A stretch of DNA of 8,379 nucleotides from Clostridiales bacterium (GCA_030154385.1 JASKJZ010000095.1:1-8379), one strand, 5' to 3'; numbered from the stretch's first letter, positions 1-7,585 are shown. Numbers and translations are program-made. The notes: generated from the sequence alone by a model not told the origin.

Positions 1-93
1 TCCGAGCTAGAAGCGAAACGAGAGATGGAGCAGCTTGCAAAAGAAAATCAGGTGTATCAATCTTTTTTTCGAGGGGCGGGAGCGTACTACCAC

Positions 94-96
94 TAA
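94..96 (+). other. Premature in-frame TAA stop in gcvPA
   Basis: The bases cac-taa-atc replace an expected His-Tyr-Ile. A single base change from TAT or TAC to TAA explains it; no insertion or deletion is needed because the frame is the same on both sides. Six of the eight other gene ends in the window use TAA or TGA and two use TAG, and no other recognised gene carries an internal stop, so a changed genetic code is not supported. Confidence 0.9.
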
Positions 97-1167
97 ATCC
101 CCTCCATTGTAGATGAGGTTTCGTCAAAGGAAGCGTTCTATACGGCTTATACCCCGTATCAGGCGGAGATTAGCCAGGGGATATTGCAGTCCATCTTTGA
201 GTATCAAACGATGATAGCAGAGCTTACTGGAATGGAGGTCTCAAATGCCTCCGTCTATGATGGGGCAACGGCAGGGGCAGAAGCAGTTGCGATGTGCCGG
301 GAGCGAAAAAGACAAAAAGCATTGGTTTCAGCCGCCATTCATCCACAGGTGCTTAAAACCATCCAGACCTACTGCTATGGAAATGGAATGGAGCTTGCCA
401 TAATTCCCGAGGAAGAAGGGGTTACAAGCCTAGCATCGCTTTCAAAAATGCTGGATGAAACGGTAGCCTGTGTCTATATCCAGCATCCTAATTTTTATGG
501 ATGTTTGGAGCCGGCAAAGGAAATTGGTACGCTTGCCAAGGAGGCCAAAGCACGTTTTATTATGGGAGTGAATCCAATTTCTCTTGGTATTTTAAAAACA
601 CCGTTTGAATATGGAGCCGATATTGCAGTTGGAGAAGGACAGCCGCTTGGACTTCCTTTATCCTTTGGAGGCCCTTATCTGGGGTTTATGGCCTGTACCA
701 AGGAGCTGATGCGAAAGCTTCCGGGAAGGATTGTAGGACAGACGGAGGACAATAGAGGAACAATTGGTTATGTGCTGACGCTTCAGGCGAGAGAACAGCA
801 TATTAGAAGAGAGAAGGCGTCCAGTAATATTTGCTCCAATCAGGCACTTTGTGCGCTTCGTGCCAGTGTCTATATGGCAGCACTGGGAGCAGAGGGGCTA
901 AAGGAGATAGCGACACAGTGTATGTCAAAGGCACATTATCTAGCAGATCAGTTGGAAGAAATCGGCTTTAAGCGAGTGCATACGGGTGCGTTTTTCCATG
1001 AGTTTGTTACCACATCCAGGGGAATGGTAAAGGACATCGAGCGTGCGCTTGATAAGAAGGGAATCTTAATGGGATATCCGCTGTCACTTGGCAAGGAGGG
1101 ACAGATCTTATGGTGCTGCACGGAAATGAATCGCAAGGAGGATATCGATACCATGGTATCAATTGTG

Positions 1168-1176
1168 AAGGAGGTG
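1168..1176 (+). promoter_or_regulatory. Ribosome binding site of gcvPB
   Basis: AAGGAGGTG lies 5 nt before the ATG at 1182, inside the 3' end of gcvPA. It selects 1182 as the start over the upstream in-frame ATG at 1110, whose extra residues do not resemble the family. Confidence 0.85.
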
Positions 1177-1181
1177 TCCCA

Positions 1182-2606
1182 ATGCTGATTTTTGAAAAAG
1201 GAAGAGAAGGAAGGGGCTTAAGCCTCGTTCCTGACTGTGATGTACCGACTGTTTTGCCAAAGGAAGAGGATATAAGAGAAAAAACACTGCATCTTCCGAC
1301 GTTATCGGAAACGGACATCAGCCGTCACTATACCGAGCTTGAGAAAAAGACCTATGGGGTCAATGATGGCTTTTATCCTCTTGGCTCCTGTACGATGAAA
1401 TATAATCCAAAAATCAATGAAGTGGTGGCCTCGCTTCCAGGTTTTCGGGATATTCATCCACTGCAGCCGCTGCATACGATTTCTGGCTGTCTTTGTGTAT
1501 TTGAAAAGGCGAGGGACTATCTTTGTGAGATTACGGGAATGAATCATATGAGCTTTATGCCAGCCGCTGGAGCGCATGGAGAGTATCTGGGACTGCTTTT
1601 GATGAAAGCCTACCATGAAAGCAGAGGGGATAGCGGACGAAACAAAATAATCATTCCAGATTCTGCGCATGGTACCAACCCAGCCAGTGCTTCTATGGTC
1701 GGTTATACGGTGATTTCAATTCCTTCCACGAAGGAAGGGATGGTAGATCTTTCTGCTCTGAAAAAGGCAGTTGGAGCGGATCCCGCGGGGTTAATGTTAA
1801 CCAATCCCAATACACTTGGGATTTTTGATACGCAGATATTGGATATCACCAGAATTGTCCATGAGGCAGGAGGACTGACCTATTACGACGGAGCGAATCT
1901 AAATGCGATAATGGGAAGAGTACGCCCAGGTGATATGGGCTTTGATGTGGTACACCTAAACCTTCATAAGACCTTTTCAACACCGCATGGAGGAGGCGGA
2001 CCTGGCAGCGGAGCGGTCGGCTGTAAATCCTTTTTACAGGAATTTTTGCCATACGAAACGGGGCAGCAGGCCAGTGATGCAAGCATCGGACGCATCAAGG
2101 CCTTTGATGGTAATTTTTTAGTAGTCGTAAGGGCCTTGACCTATCTTTTGATGCTAGGAAAAGAGGGCGTGATTGAGGCTTCCACGCAGGCCGTTGTCAA
2201 TGCCAATTATATGATGGCAAGACTTAGAGAGTATTACCAAATGCCCTTTGAAGGCTTTTGTATGCATGAATTTGTGATGAGTCTGGAGTCACTAAAAAAA
2301 GAAACGGGCATCACGGCCTTTGATGTTGCCAAGGCACTTTTAGATGAGGGCATTCATCCACCTACCATGTATTTTCCGCTTATTGTGCCGGAAGCATTGA
2401 TGCTTGAACCAACGGAGACCGAGGCTAAGGAAACGCTTGATTTGGCAGTGGAAAAGCTGATTCTAATTTATAAAGCCGCTGGCGTAAATCCAAAATCGCT
2501 GCATGAGGCTCCCAGAACTACCTGTGTTGGAAGGCTAGATGAGGTGGGAGCCGCAAGAAACCCAAGATTACGCTATGAGTGGAAGGAAGAAGCCGATGGT
2601 AACTAA
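1182..2606 (+). CDS. gcvPB: Glycine dehydrogenase (decarboxylating) subunit 2
   Basis: Beta subunit of the P-protein; it carries the PLP-binding lysine and forms the glycine decarboxylase with GcvPA in the cytoplasm. The start at 1182 gives 474 residues, close to the family's usual 475-490, and the N-terminus [12 protein letters not shown] matches the normal GcvPB opening. The catalytic lysine is Lys263 in [17 protein letters not shown], followed by the glycine-rich loop. PAAGAHGEY and [11 protein letters not shown] are also conserved family segments. The gene overlaps the gcvPA stop by 7 nt (ATGCTGA) and ends 11 nt inside lplA, which suggests translational coupling. No internal stop or frameshift is seen. 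If gcvPA is really inactivated, this intact subunit would lack its partner. The same coupling means translation stopped early in gcvPA could also lower gcvPB expression, although its own strong ribosome binding site may offset this. Confidence 0.97.
   Translation: MLIFEKGREGRGLSLVPDCDVPTVLPKEEDIREKTLHLPTLSETDISRHYTELEKKTYGVNDGFYPLGSCTMKYNPKINEVVASLPGFRDIHPLQPLHTISGCLCVFEKARDYLCEITGMNHMSFMPAAGAHGEYLGLLLMKAYHESRGDSGRNKIIIPDSAHGTNPASASMVGYTVISIPSTKEGMVDLSALKKAVGADPAGLMLTNPNTLGIFDTQILDITRIVHEAGGLTYYDGANLNAIMGRVRPGDMGFDVVHLNLHKTFSTPHGGGGPGSGAVGCKSFLQEFLPYETGQQASDASIGRIKAFDGNFLVVVRALTYLLMLGKEGVIEASTQAVVNANYMMARLREYYQMPFEGFCMHEFVMSLESLKKETGITAFDVAKALLDEGIHPPTMYFPLIVPEALMLEPTETEAKETLDLAVEKLILIYKAAGVNPKSLHEAPRTTCVGRLDEVGAARNPRLRYEWKEEADGN
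2581..2589 (+). promoter_or_regulatory. Ribosome binding site of lplA
   Basis: GGAAGGAAG lies 6 nt before ATG 2596, within the last codons of gcvPB. It supports 2596 rather than the in-frame upstream ATG at 2539, which would add 19 residues without family resemblance and overlap gcvPB by 68 nt. Confidence 0.7.
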
Positions 2607-3594
2607 AATCCAGTATATAGAGGCAAAAGGCACGAATCCATACGAAAATCTGGCATTAGAGGAATATCTATTGGATACGGTAGAGAAGGATGCCTGCATC
2701 TTATATTTGTGGCAAAATCAAAACACGGTGGTGATTGGTCGCAATCAAAACCCCTGGAAGGAGTGTAAGAGCGAAGCGCTAAAGGAAGACGGCGGATATC
2801 TGGTAAGAAGACTTTCTGGTGGGGGTGCTGTATTTCATGATCTTGGCAATCTTAACTTTACCTTTTTGGTACACAAGGAAAACTATGATTTGGAAAAGCA
2901 GCTTGGGGTGATTTTACGAGCCGTAAATAAAATGGGCATCGAAGCTAAAAATTCAGGCAGAAATGACATTACGGTGAAAGGCAGAAAATTTTCTGGAAAC
3001 GCGTTCTATACCCGATCCGATCATTGCTACCATCATGGGACCTTGTTGGTTCGAGCCGATTTGGAACGACTTTCCTATTATTTAACGGTTTCTAAGGAGA
3101 AGCTTCGTATGAAAGGAATTGACTCGGTTTCGGCTCGTGTGGGAAACCTATCCGATTACAAGGAAACGCTTACCGTAGAGGAGTTAAAGCGGGCACTTTT
3201 TGAAGCATTTGAAGAAGTATATCAAGCGAAGGCCATGCCACTTGATCTGGAGTCACTTGATGGAGCCTTGTTGAAAATAAGAAGCGAGCATTTTGCTTCC
3301 TTTGACTGGAATTTTGGCAAACAAATGGAATTTCAATATGAAAGAGAAGTGCAATTTACCTGGGGAAATGTAACGATACAGTTTCAGGTGGATGCGGGAA
3401 TTATAAAGGAACTGGTTGTGTACTCGGATGCGGTGGAAGCAGATTTCATTGCCATGCTTCCGGATGTTTTACGGGGAGCTCGTTATGAAAAAAAGGCGGT
3501 GCTGGAGGGGATAAAATCCCTGCCAGAGAATTCCACCGTGCAGGCAGCAATCAAGAGGGATTTGATTTCATTTCTAGCTGCGGGTGAATGGTAA
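2596..3594 (+). CDS. lplA: Lipoate-protein ligase A
   Basis: Cytoplasmic ligase that activates free lipoate with ATP and attaches it to a lysine of lipoyl domains; here the likely target is GcvH. The 332-residue product has the full two-domain size of bacterial LplA. Visible marks are ENLALEEYLL near residue 17, the lipoyl-AMP binding loop RRLSGGGAVFHD (71-82) followed by LGNLNFTF, the GRKFSGNAF segment with the predicted catalytic Lys131, HHGTLL (146-151) and the RVGNLSDY segment (181-188). The region after about residue 245 is the C-terminal accessory domain, ending in FLAAGEW. The start overlaps the gcvPB stop by 11 nt, and the stop codon touches the ribosome binding site of lpdA. Its place in the gcv operon points to lipoylation of GcvH from scavenged lipoate. 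A lipoyl or octanoyl transferase role is possible, but the length and the accessory domain favour a ligase. Confidence 0.93.
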   Translation: MVTKIQYIEAKGTNPYENLALEEYLLDTVEKDACILYLWQNQNTVVIGRNQNPWKECKSEALKEDGGYLVRRLSGGGAVFHDLGNLNFTFLVHKENYDLEKQLGVILRAVNKMGIEAKNSGRNDITVKGRKFSGNAFYTRSDHCYHHGTLLVRADLERLSYYLTVSKEKLRMKGIDSVSARVGNLSDYKETLTVEELKRALFEAFEEVYQAKAMPLDLESLDGALLKIRSEHFASFDWNFGKQMEFQYEREVQFTWGNVTIQFQVDAGIIKELVVYSDAVEADFIAMLPDVLRGARYEKKAVLEGIKSLPENSTVQAAIKRDLISFLAAGEW

Positions 3595-3601
3595 GGAGGA
3601 G
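3593..3601 (+). promoter_or_regulatory. Ribosome binding site of lpdA
   Basis: AAGGAGGAG overlaps the TAA of lplA and sits 6 nt before the GTG at 3608. It decides that start over the GTG at 3584, which lies upstream of this site and would add eight unrelated residues. Confidence 0.85.
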
Positions 3602-3607
3602 TGGTGC

Positions 3608-4936
3608 GTGAGTCAGGAATATGATGTAATCGTAATTGGTGCAGGACCTGGCGGCTATGTAGCGGCAATTCATGCCGCAAAGCTCGGACTTAAAACAGCA
3701 CTGATCGAGAAAAGGGAAGTGGGCGGAACCTGTTTAAATCGTGGTTGTATCCCAACTAAGGCACTTTTACATGCGGCCTTGGTTTACGAAGAAGCAAAAC
3801 ACGCCGCCCAGTTTGGAATTGTGGCATCAGAAGTGCAATATAATTACGAGAAGGTGTTAGCGTATCAAAACGAGACAGTTGAAACGCTTCGAAATGGTGT
3901 CCGTCAGCTGATTAAGGAGAACCATGTAGAGCTTTTCTATGGAAGCGGAATGCTGTTAAAGGATGGCAGCGTACGCCTACAAAGGAAGGAAGGAGAGGAA
4001 ATCCTTACGGCAAAGGATATCATTTTAGCGACTGGTGCAAAGGCGGTTATTCCCTCGTTTTTACTGGAGCGAAACGATACCTTTTTAACCAGTGACCAGA
4101 TGCTAACGCTTCCCTATGTACCGAAGGAGCTCATGATTATAGGGGGAGGAGTCATTGGTATCGAGTTTGCGCAAATGGTTTCTTCGTTTGGAGGAAAGGT
4201 TTCCATCTATGAAGCAGCGGATCGAATTTTACCAGGATTCGATGTTGAGATTTCTAGAAGTATCTCGATGCTCTTTCAAAAGAGAGGCATCCAGATTCAT
4301 ACAAAGGCGACAACAGAGGAAATGAAAGCTTCTGCTTGGAAAAGAGAAGGAGAGCTTTTGGTTGCAACGGGACGAAGTGCCAATATGGAAGGGCTATTCG
4401 AGGAAGCGGATATGCTTACTGTGCATGCAGGAAAAATTGTAACCGATGCGACACTTAAAACCTCAATGCCGCATGTATATGCAATTGGGGATTTGATAGG
4501 CGGCATGCAGCTTGCCCATAAGGCGAGTGCACAAGGAATCTATGTGGCAGAACAGCTTGCCGGAAGGACACCTTCCCTTGATTTATTGGTGATACCCTCT
4601 TGCATCTATCTGGATCCAGAGGTTGCTTGTGTAGGGCTTTCGGTGGAAGAAGCAAAGAGAGATGGCATCCAGATCGTAACAAAAAAATCGTTGACCTCGG
4701 CCAATGGAAAGTCTGTCATAACCAAGCAGCAGCGTGGATTTATCAAGGTTGTGGCACATAAGGAAACAAAGCAAATTTTAGGTGCACAGCTTATGTGTCA
4801 CGGTGCGACCGATATGATTGCAGAGTTTGGTACCGCGATTGCAAATCATATGACAGCGGCTGATCTTTGGCGGGCGATGCGTCCTCATCCAACCTACAAC
4901 GAAGCGATTGGTGAGGCGTTGGAACAGCTTTTGTAA
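3608..4936 (+). CDS. lpdA: Dihydrolipoyl dehydrogenase (L-protein), slightly shortened
   Basis: FAD-dependent oxidoreductase that reoxidises dihydrolipoyl-GcvH with NAD+, closing the glycine cleavage cycle. From the GTG start the product is 442 residues. It shows the N-terminal FAD-binding fold VIVIGAGPGGYVAA (7-20), the redox-active disulfide GGTCLNRGCIPTKA (Cys42 and Cys47), the NAD-binding fold IIGGGVIGIE, the second FAD motif YAIGD, and the C-terminal HPTYNE with His427 and Glu432 as the expected acid-base pair. There is no N-terminal lipoyl domain. The usual length is about 460-470. The shortfall seems to lie between the IQIHTKATTEE strand and LLVATGR, where about 10-16 residues of a beta-hairpin are absent by my comparison from memory with the family. 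All catalytic motifs remain, so activity is plausible. It is the last gene of the operon, 13 nt after lplA and just before a strong terminator. Confidence 0.95.
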   Translation: MSQEYDVIVIGAGPGGYVAAIHAAKLGLKTALIEKREVGGTCLNRGCIPTKALLHAALVYEEAKHAAQFGIVASEVQYNYEKVLAYQNETVETLRNGVRQLIKENHVELFYGSGMLLKDGSVRLQRKEGEEILTAKDIILATGAKAVIPSFLLERNDTFLTSDQMLTLPYVPKELMIIGGGVIGIEFAQMVSSFGGKVSIYEAADRILPGFDVEISRSISMLFQKRGIQIHTKATTEEMKASAWKREGELLVATGRSANMEGLFEEADMLTVHAGKIVTDATLKTSMPHVYAIGDLIGGMQLAHKASAQGIYVAEQLAGRTPSLDLLVIPSCIYLDPEVACVGLSVEEAKRDGIQIVTKKSLTSANGKSVITKQQRGFIKVVAHKETKQILGAQLMCHGATDMIAEFGTAIANHMTAADLWRAMRPHPTYNEAIGEALEQLL

Positions 4937-4942
4937 AAATAT

Positions 4943-4980
4943 AAAAAATGGCAAAATACATTCACATTTTGCCATTTTTT
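4943..4980 (+). terminator. Rho-independent terminator after lpdA
   Basis: A perfect 15-bp inverted repeat: left arm 4943-4957 (AAAAAATGGCAAAAT), 8-nt loop 4958-4965, right arm 4966-4980 with its T-run continuing to 4981. It begins 6 nt after the lpdA stop. The A-run on the left arm gives a U-run on the other strand too, so it could act in both directions, although no gene on the - strand is evident here. The stem has only a short GC core (GGC/GCC), but is long. Confidence 0.9.
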
Positions 4981-5011
4981 TGTTTTCTTTCAATAATAAA
5001 TCGTATAGAAT
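4980..5011 (+). promoter_or_regulatory. Possible sigma-A type promoter for the HAD-ABC unit
   Basis: TTGTTT at 4980-4985 and TATAGA at 5004-5009 are separated by 18 nt, about 45 nt before the ATG at 5053. TAGAAT at 5006-5011 is an alternative -10. The -35 is weak and overlaps the end of the terminator. A promoter is expected here because a strong terminator precedes the gene; the exact boxes are a guess. Confidence 0.4.
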
Positions 5012-5052
5012 AGAAGTAGAAAACATGAAAAGCTTGGAAGGCGGGAAAATAC

Positions 5053-5853
5053 ATGAAATATGACCAGATGGTACTATTTAGTGATATGGACGGAACCCTT
5101 TTAAATAATCAAAGTAAGGTATCCGAAAAAAATAAGGAGGCGATTGTTTCATTTGTCAGAGAGGGTGGTCATTTCGGTATAGCAACTGGAAGAGGACCCA
5201 TGAATGCGTGGCCTTATGTACAAGACTTGCCGATTAATTTACCCTGTATTTTTTACAATGGAGGAGCCATTTATGATTATGGAACGAAGCGTTATCTTAA
5301 GATATGTGAGCTTCCAAAGCAGAAATTGGAGCCTCTTTTTGCTTGTTGTTATGAGCAGTTTCCACAGGTCATGCTGCAAATCTATGAAGCGGATTTATGC
5401 TATATCGTATCCGATCCATCGGATGCAAAGGAAGAAATCTTAAAGATGCACACGCCTTATCGTTTTTGTCAGGTTACGGATATTTTGGATCGTCCTTGGA
5501 TCAAGCTTTTGCTGCACGCCGAAAAAACAATTCTTTTCGAAGTCGAGAACGCACTGAAACGGCTGGGACTTGGGGATGTGGTCGATTGGGTCTTTTCTTC
5601 CGATATTTATCTTGAAATTTTACCAAAGCATGCAAGCAAAGGAAGCCTGCTAGCAGAAATTCGCAGGATGCGAAACAAGGAAGAGCGTTATTATTCGGTG
5701 GGAGACTATAACAATGATTTTGCTATGCTTTCACAAGCGGATGTTGGAATTGCAGTGTCAAATGCCGTTCCTGTCCTAAAGGAAGCGGCGGATGTGATAA
5801 CCGTATCAAACGAAGAGGATGCAATAGCAGACATTATTTATCGTATCATGTAG
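5053..5853 (+). CDS. Cof-type HAD-IIB family sugar-phosphatase-like hydrolase
   Basis: Soluble haloacid dehalogenase-superfamily phosphatase of the Cof/YidA type; members dephosphorylate sugar phosphates and other small phosphorylated metabolites, often with wide specificity. All four HAD motifs are present in 266 residues, the usual length: motif I FSDMDGTLL with nucleophile Asp11 and Asp13, motif II IATGR with Thr45, motif III Lys196 in KHASKGSLL, and motif IV GDYNNDFAML with Asp218 and Asp222 for Mg2+. The long insert between motifs II and III (about residues 80-185) is the C2-type cap domain of subclass IIB. A purine-rich GGAAGGCGGG lies 8 nt before the ATG. It is the first gene after the terminator and is 23 nt upstream of the ABC ATPase, so they are probably co-transcribed; a functional link to the exporter is not shown. 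The substrate cannot be predicted. Confidence 0.93.
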   Translation: MKYDQMVLFSDMDGTLLNNQSKVSEKNKEAIVSFVREGGHFGIATGRGPMNAWPYVQDLPINLPCIFYNGGAIYDYGTKRYLKICELPKQKLEPLFACCYEQFPQVMLQIYEADLCYIVSDPSDAKEEILKMHTPYRFCQVTDILDRPWIKLLLHAEKTILFEVENALKRLGLGDVVDWVFSSDIYLEILPKHASKGSLLAEIRRMRNKEERYYSVGDYNNDFAMLSQADVGIAVSNAVPVLKEAADVITVSNEEDAIADIIYRIM

Positions 5854-5863
5854 AACAATTCAT

Positions 5864-5870
5864 AGGAGGT
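5864..5870 (+). promoter_or_regulatory. Ribosome binding site of the ABC ATPase gene
   Basis: AGGAGGT lies 6 nt before ATG 5877 in the 23-nt gap after the HAD gene; no terminator or promoter is seen in that gap. Confidence 0.8.
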
Positions 5871-5876
5871 AATCGT

Positions 5877-6755
5877 ATGCAGGCTGTGATTTTAACCGAG
5901 AAACTGACGAAAAATTATGGGACAGCGAGGGGGATTATTGATTTAGACCTAGAATTGATGGAAGGAGAGATTTTAGGCTTTATTGGACCAAATGGAGCGG
6001 GAAAATCAACGACCATCCGAACCTTATTGGGTCTTATTAAAAAAACGAGTGGTGCGGCAACGATTTTTGGCAGGGATTGTGAAGCAGATCAGGTTGAAAT
6101 TTTAAAAGAAGTTGGCTATCTGCCTTCCGAGGTCTTTTATTATGATAATATGCGAGCAAAAGATTTGCTAAACTATTCTGCCAGCTTTTATAAAAAGGAT
6201 TGCAAAGCAAAAATAAGGGAGCTTTCCGATGCCCTGGAGCTTGACCTAAATAAAAAAGTCGAGGATATGAGTCTTGGAAATAAGAAAAAGGTTGGAATTG
6301 TGCAGGGACTTCTCCATTCCCCCAAGCTCATTATTTTAGATGAGCCGACCTCAGGACTTGATCCCTTAATGCAGCGAACCTTTTTTGATTTGATCAAAAA
6401 AGAAAATGAGCGCGGCGCATCGGTTCTCTTTTCTTCTCACATTTTAGGAGAGGTGCAGCGAATTTGCGACCGTGTCGCCATCATAAAAGAGGGACGGCTG
6501 ATTCATACGCAAAAAATCAGTGAATTGCGCCAAAATGCCTACAAGAAAGTAACATTTGTGACAAGGGAGCCGCTGATGCAGGCACTTGAAATGGAAGGGG
6601 CAAAGGATGTTTGGCAGCAGGATGCAACCGTGCGTTTTTTATATAAGGGAGATATCAATCAACTGCTTTCGGCAATCAATGCATATCCTGTCGTTGATGT
6701 CGATATTTCGGAGCCTTCCTTGGAAGAAATCTTTATGCACTATTACACCAATTAA
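5877..6755 (+). CDS. ABC-2 type transporter, ATP-binding protein
   Basis: Cytoplasmic ATPase that would power the two permeases encoded directly downstream. The 292-residue protein has Walker A GPNGAGKST (37-45), a signature segment MSLGNKKK (131-138), Walker B LIILDEP (151-157), the D-loop SGLD (159-162) and the switch histidine His188 in FSSHI. The signature is the degenerate LSxGxxxK form common in BcrA/CcmA-like exporters, and the usual Q-loop glutamine is not obvious in GYLPSEVFYYD. A C-terminal extension of about 75 residues after the nucleotide-binding domain (from about 215) is also typical of this exporter group. The gene ends 17 nt before the first permease. Drug, peptide or ion export are all possible; no sequence feature selects one, and no sensor kinase, regulator or peptide precursor gene is nearby to help. 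Confidence 0.94.
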   Translation: MQAVILTEKLTKNYGTARGIIDLDLELMEGEILGFIGPNGAGKSTTIRTLLGLIKKTSGAATIFGRDCEADQVEILKEVGYLPSEVFYYDNMRAKDLLNYSASFYKKDCKAKIRELSDALELDLNKKVEDMSLGNKKKVGIVQGLLHSPKLIILDEPTSGLDPLMQRTFFDLIKKENERGASVLFSSHILGEVQRICDRVAIIKEGRLIHTQKISELRQNAYKKVTFVTREPLMQALEMEGAKDVWQQDATVRFLYKGDINQLLSAINAYPVVDVDISEPSLEEIFMHYYTN

Positions 6756-6766
6756 GGAGAGGAGGG
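6754..6766 (+). promoter_or_regulatory. Ribosome binding site supporting a TTG start
   Basis: AAGGAGAGGAGGG starts in the stop codon of the ATPase gene and ends 6 nt before TTG 6773. No ATG or GTG is better placed; the next in-frame ATG is 14 codons further on, inside the sequence matching the second permease. Confidence 0.8.
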
Positions 6767-6772
6767 ATTTGT

Positions 6773-7573
6773 TTGAATATTTTTGTTTATGAAGTCAAAT
6801 CCAATCTAAAATCGATGCTTATTTTTAGTATTTCGATTGTCACCCTGTTTTTACTCTTGATGCTTGGGGTGTATCCGCTCTATATGGATAGTAAAGCAGA
6901 TATTATGAAGGTATTGGAAAATTTTCCACCAGCCTTTGCAAAGGCCTTTGGCATGAGTCTTGAAAATCTTTTTTCTTACGGGGGATTTTATAGCTTTGCT
7001 TTTGGATATCTTGCATTAATTGGAGGTATCATGGCAGTGGCGCTCTCGCTAGCCATTTTTGCGCATGAGAAGAGAGCGAAATGTGTGGATTTTTTGCTGA
7101 CAAAACCAATGAGCCGTGGAACGATTTTTATCCGAAAGCTGTTTGCTGCCCTTAGCATACTGCTTGTCAGCGATGGAATCTATATCTTGTGTTCTATTGT
7201 ACTATACCAAAAGGAAGTAGACAGTTCCATTTCCTTTGCTCGATTTTTATTAGCAGACCTTGGACTTTTCTTTACGCAATTGATATTTTTAGCGTTTGGA
7301 GCCTTCTATGCGATTTTTGCAAAGAAAGTACGGCAAATTGCAGGAACGGCCACCGCATTTGGATTTGCCGCCTTTATTTTATCCTCTTTATCGAATGTGC
7401 TGGAGGAAGAGGTGATGGAGCTTGTGGCGCCATTAAAATACTTTGATCCGACGCCAATTTTTCGAGGTGAAGTGTATCCGATGAAGTTTGTCATAACTTC
7501 AGTTGTTCTCATGTTGGCATGTTTTACTGCTTCCTACGTACGTTTTTGTAAGCAGGATATGCATGCAGTCTAG
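6773..7573 (+). CDS. ABC-2 type transporter permease, first of a paralogous pair
   Basis: Integral membrane subunit of the exporter, 266 residues from a TTG start. Six hydrophobic segments are visible at about 14-36, 74-97, 123-146, 157-182, 187-208 and 237-257, the topology of ABC-2 permeases. A periplasm-side stretch with FPPAFAKAFG (51-60) follows helix 1, and the cytoplasmic loop between helices 2 and 3 carries DFLLTKPMSR (106-115), probably the ATPase contact. The next gene repeats this layout with similar words (MNI at the start, FP...FG, TKPxSR, KLFAAL, APLKYF), which shows the two permeases are paralogs and supports the TTG start. They likely form a heterodimer served by two copies of the ATPase. 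It is 17 nt after the ATPase gene and 12 nt before the second permease. The substrate is unknown. Confidence 0.88.
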   Translation: MNIFVYEVKSNLKSMLIFSISIVTLFLLLMLGVYPLYMDSKADIMKVLENFPPAFAKAFGMSLENLFSYGGFYSFAFGYLALIGGIMAVALSLAIFAHEKRAKCVDFLLTKPMSRGTIFIRKLFAALSILLVSDGIYILCSIVLYQKEVDSSISFARFLLADLGLFFTQLIFLAFGAFYAIFAKKVRQIAGTATAFGFAAFILSSLSNVLEEEVMELVAPLKYFDPTPIFRGEVYPMKFVITSVVLMLACFTASYVRFCKQDMHAV

Positions 7574-7579
7574 GGAGGA
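7573..7579 (+). promoter_or_regulatory. Ribosome binding site of the second permease
   Basis: GGGAGGA overlaps the last base of the TAG of the first permease and is 6 nt before ATG 7586, favouring coupled translation of the two membrane subunits. Confidence 0.8.
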
Positions 7580-7585
7580 TTTGGT

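Larger units (their letters stand above)
1..1188 (+). pseudogene. gcvPA: Glycine dehydrogenase (decarboxylating) subunit 1, 5'-partial and interrupted by an in-frame TAA
   Basis: Alpha subunit of the two-part P-protein of the glycine cleavage system, which with GcvPB decarboxylates glycine using PLP and passes the aminomethyl group to lipoyl-GcvH. The frame starting at base 1 reads as GcvPA throughout: FFRGAGAYYH at codons 22-31, then IPSIV, then [10 protein letters not shown] and the ASVYDGAT segment. The C-terminal HEFV and GYPLSLG segments are also typical of the family. Codon 32 (94-96) is TAA where the family normally has Tyr (H-Y-I-P). The window opens inside the gene; 395 sense positions are visible against about 440 expected, so roughly 45-50 N-terminal residues lie upstream. 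After the stop the frame stays open for 363 codons to TGA at 1186. A restart at TTG 184 or ATG 211 could give a protein of about 325-334 residues, but neither has a well-placed ribosome binding site and it would lack the N-terminal part. Family assignment is secure; whether the gene is truly dead depends on the stop codon being real. Confidence 0.88.

Noticed and set aside
1110..1181. Upstream ATG giving a longer GcvPB
   Set aside because: The extra 24 residues come from the wrong frame of conserved gcvPA sequence, and the strong ribosome binding site at 1168-1176 points to 1182.
1..1188. Recoding of TAA as an amino acid as the explanation of the gcvPA stop
   Set aside because: Several genes in the window end at TAA at the expected family length and none of the others has an internal TAA, so the standard code fits.
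4778..5026. An 82-residue reading frame on the - strand overlapping the 3' end of lpdA and the terminator
   Set aside because: It runs antisense to conserved lpdA sequence and through the terminator hairpin, has no family resemblance, and is explained as a shadow frame.
5204..5615. Two overlapping + strand frames of 72-79 residues inside the HAD gene
   Set aside because: They lie in another frame of a gene with all four HAD motifs; no ribosome binding site or family signal supports them.
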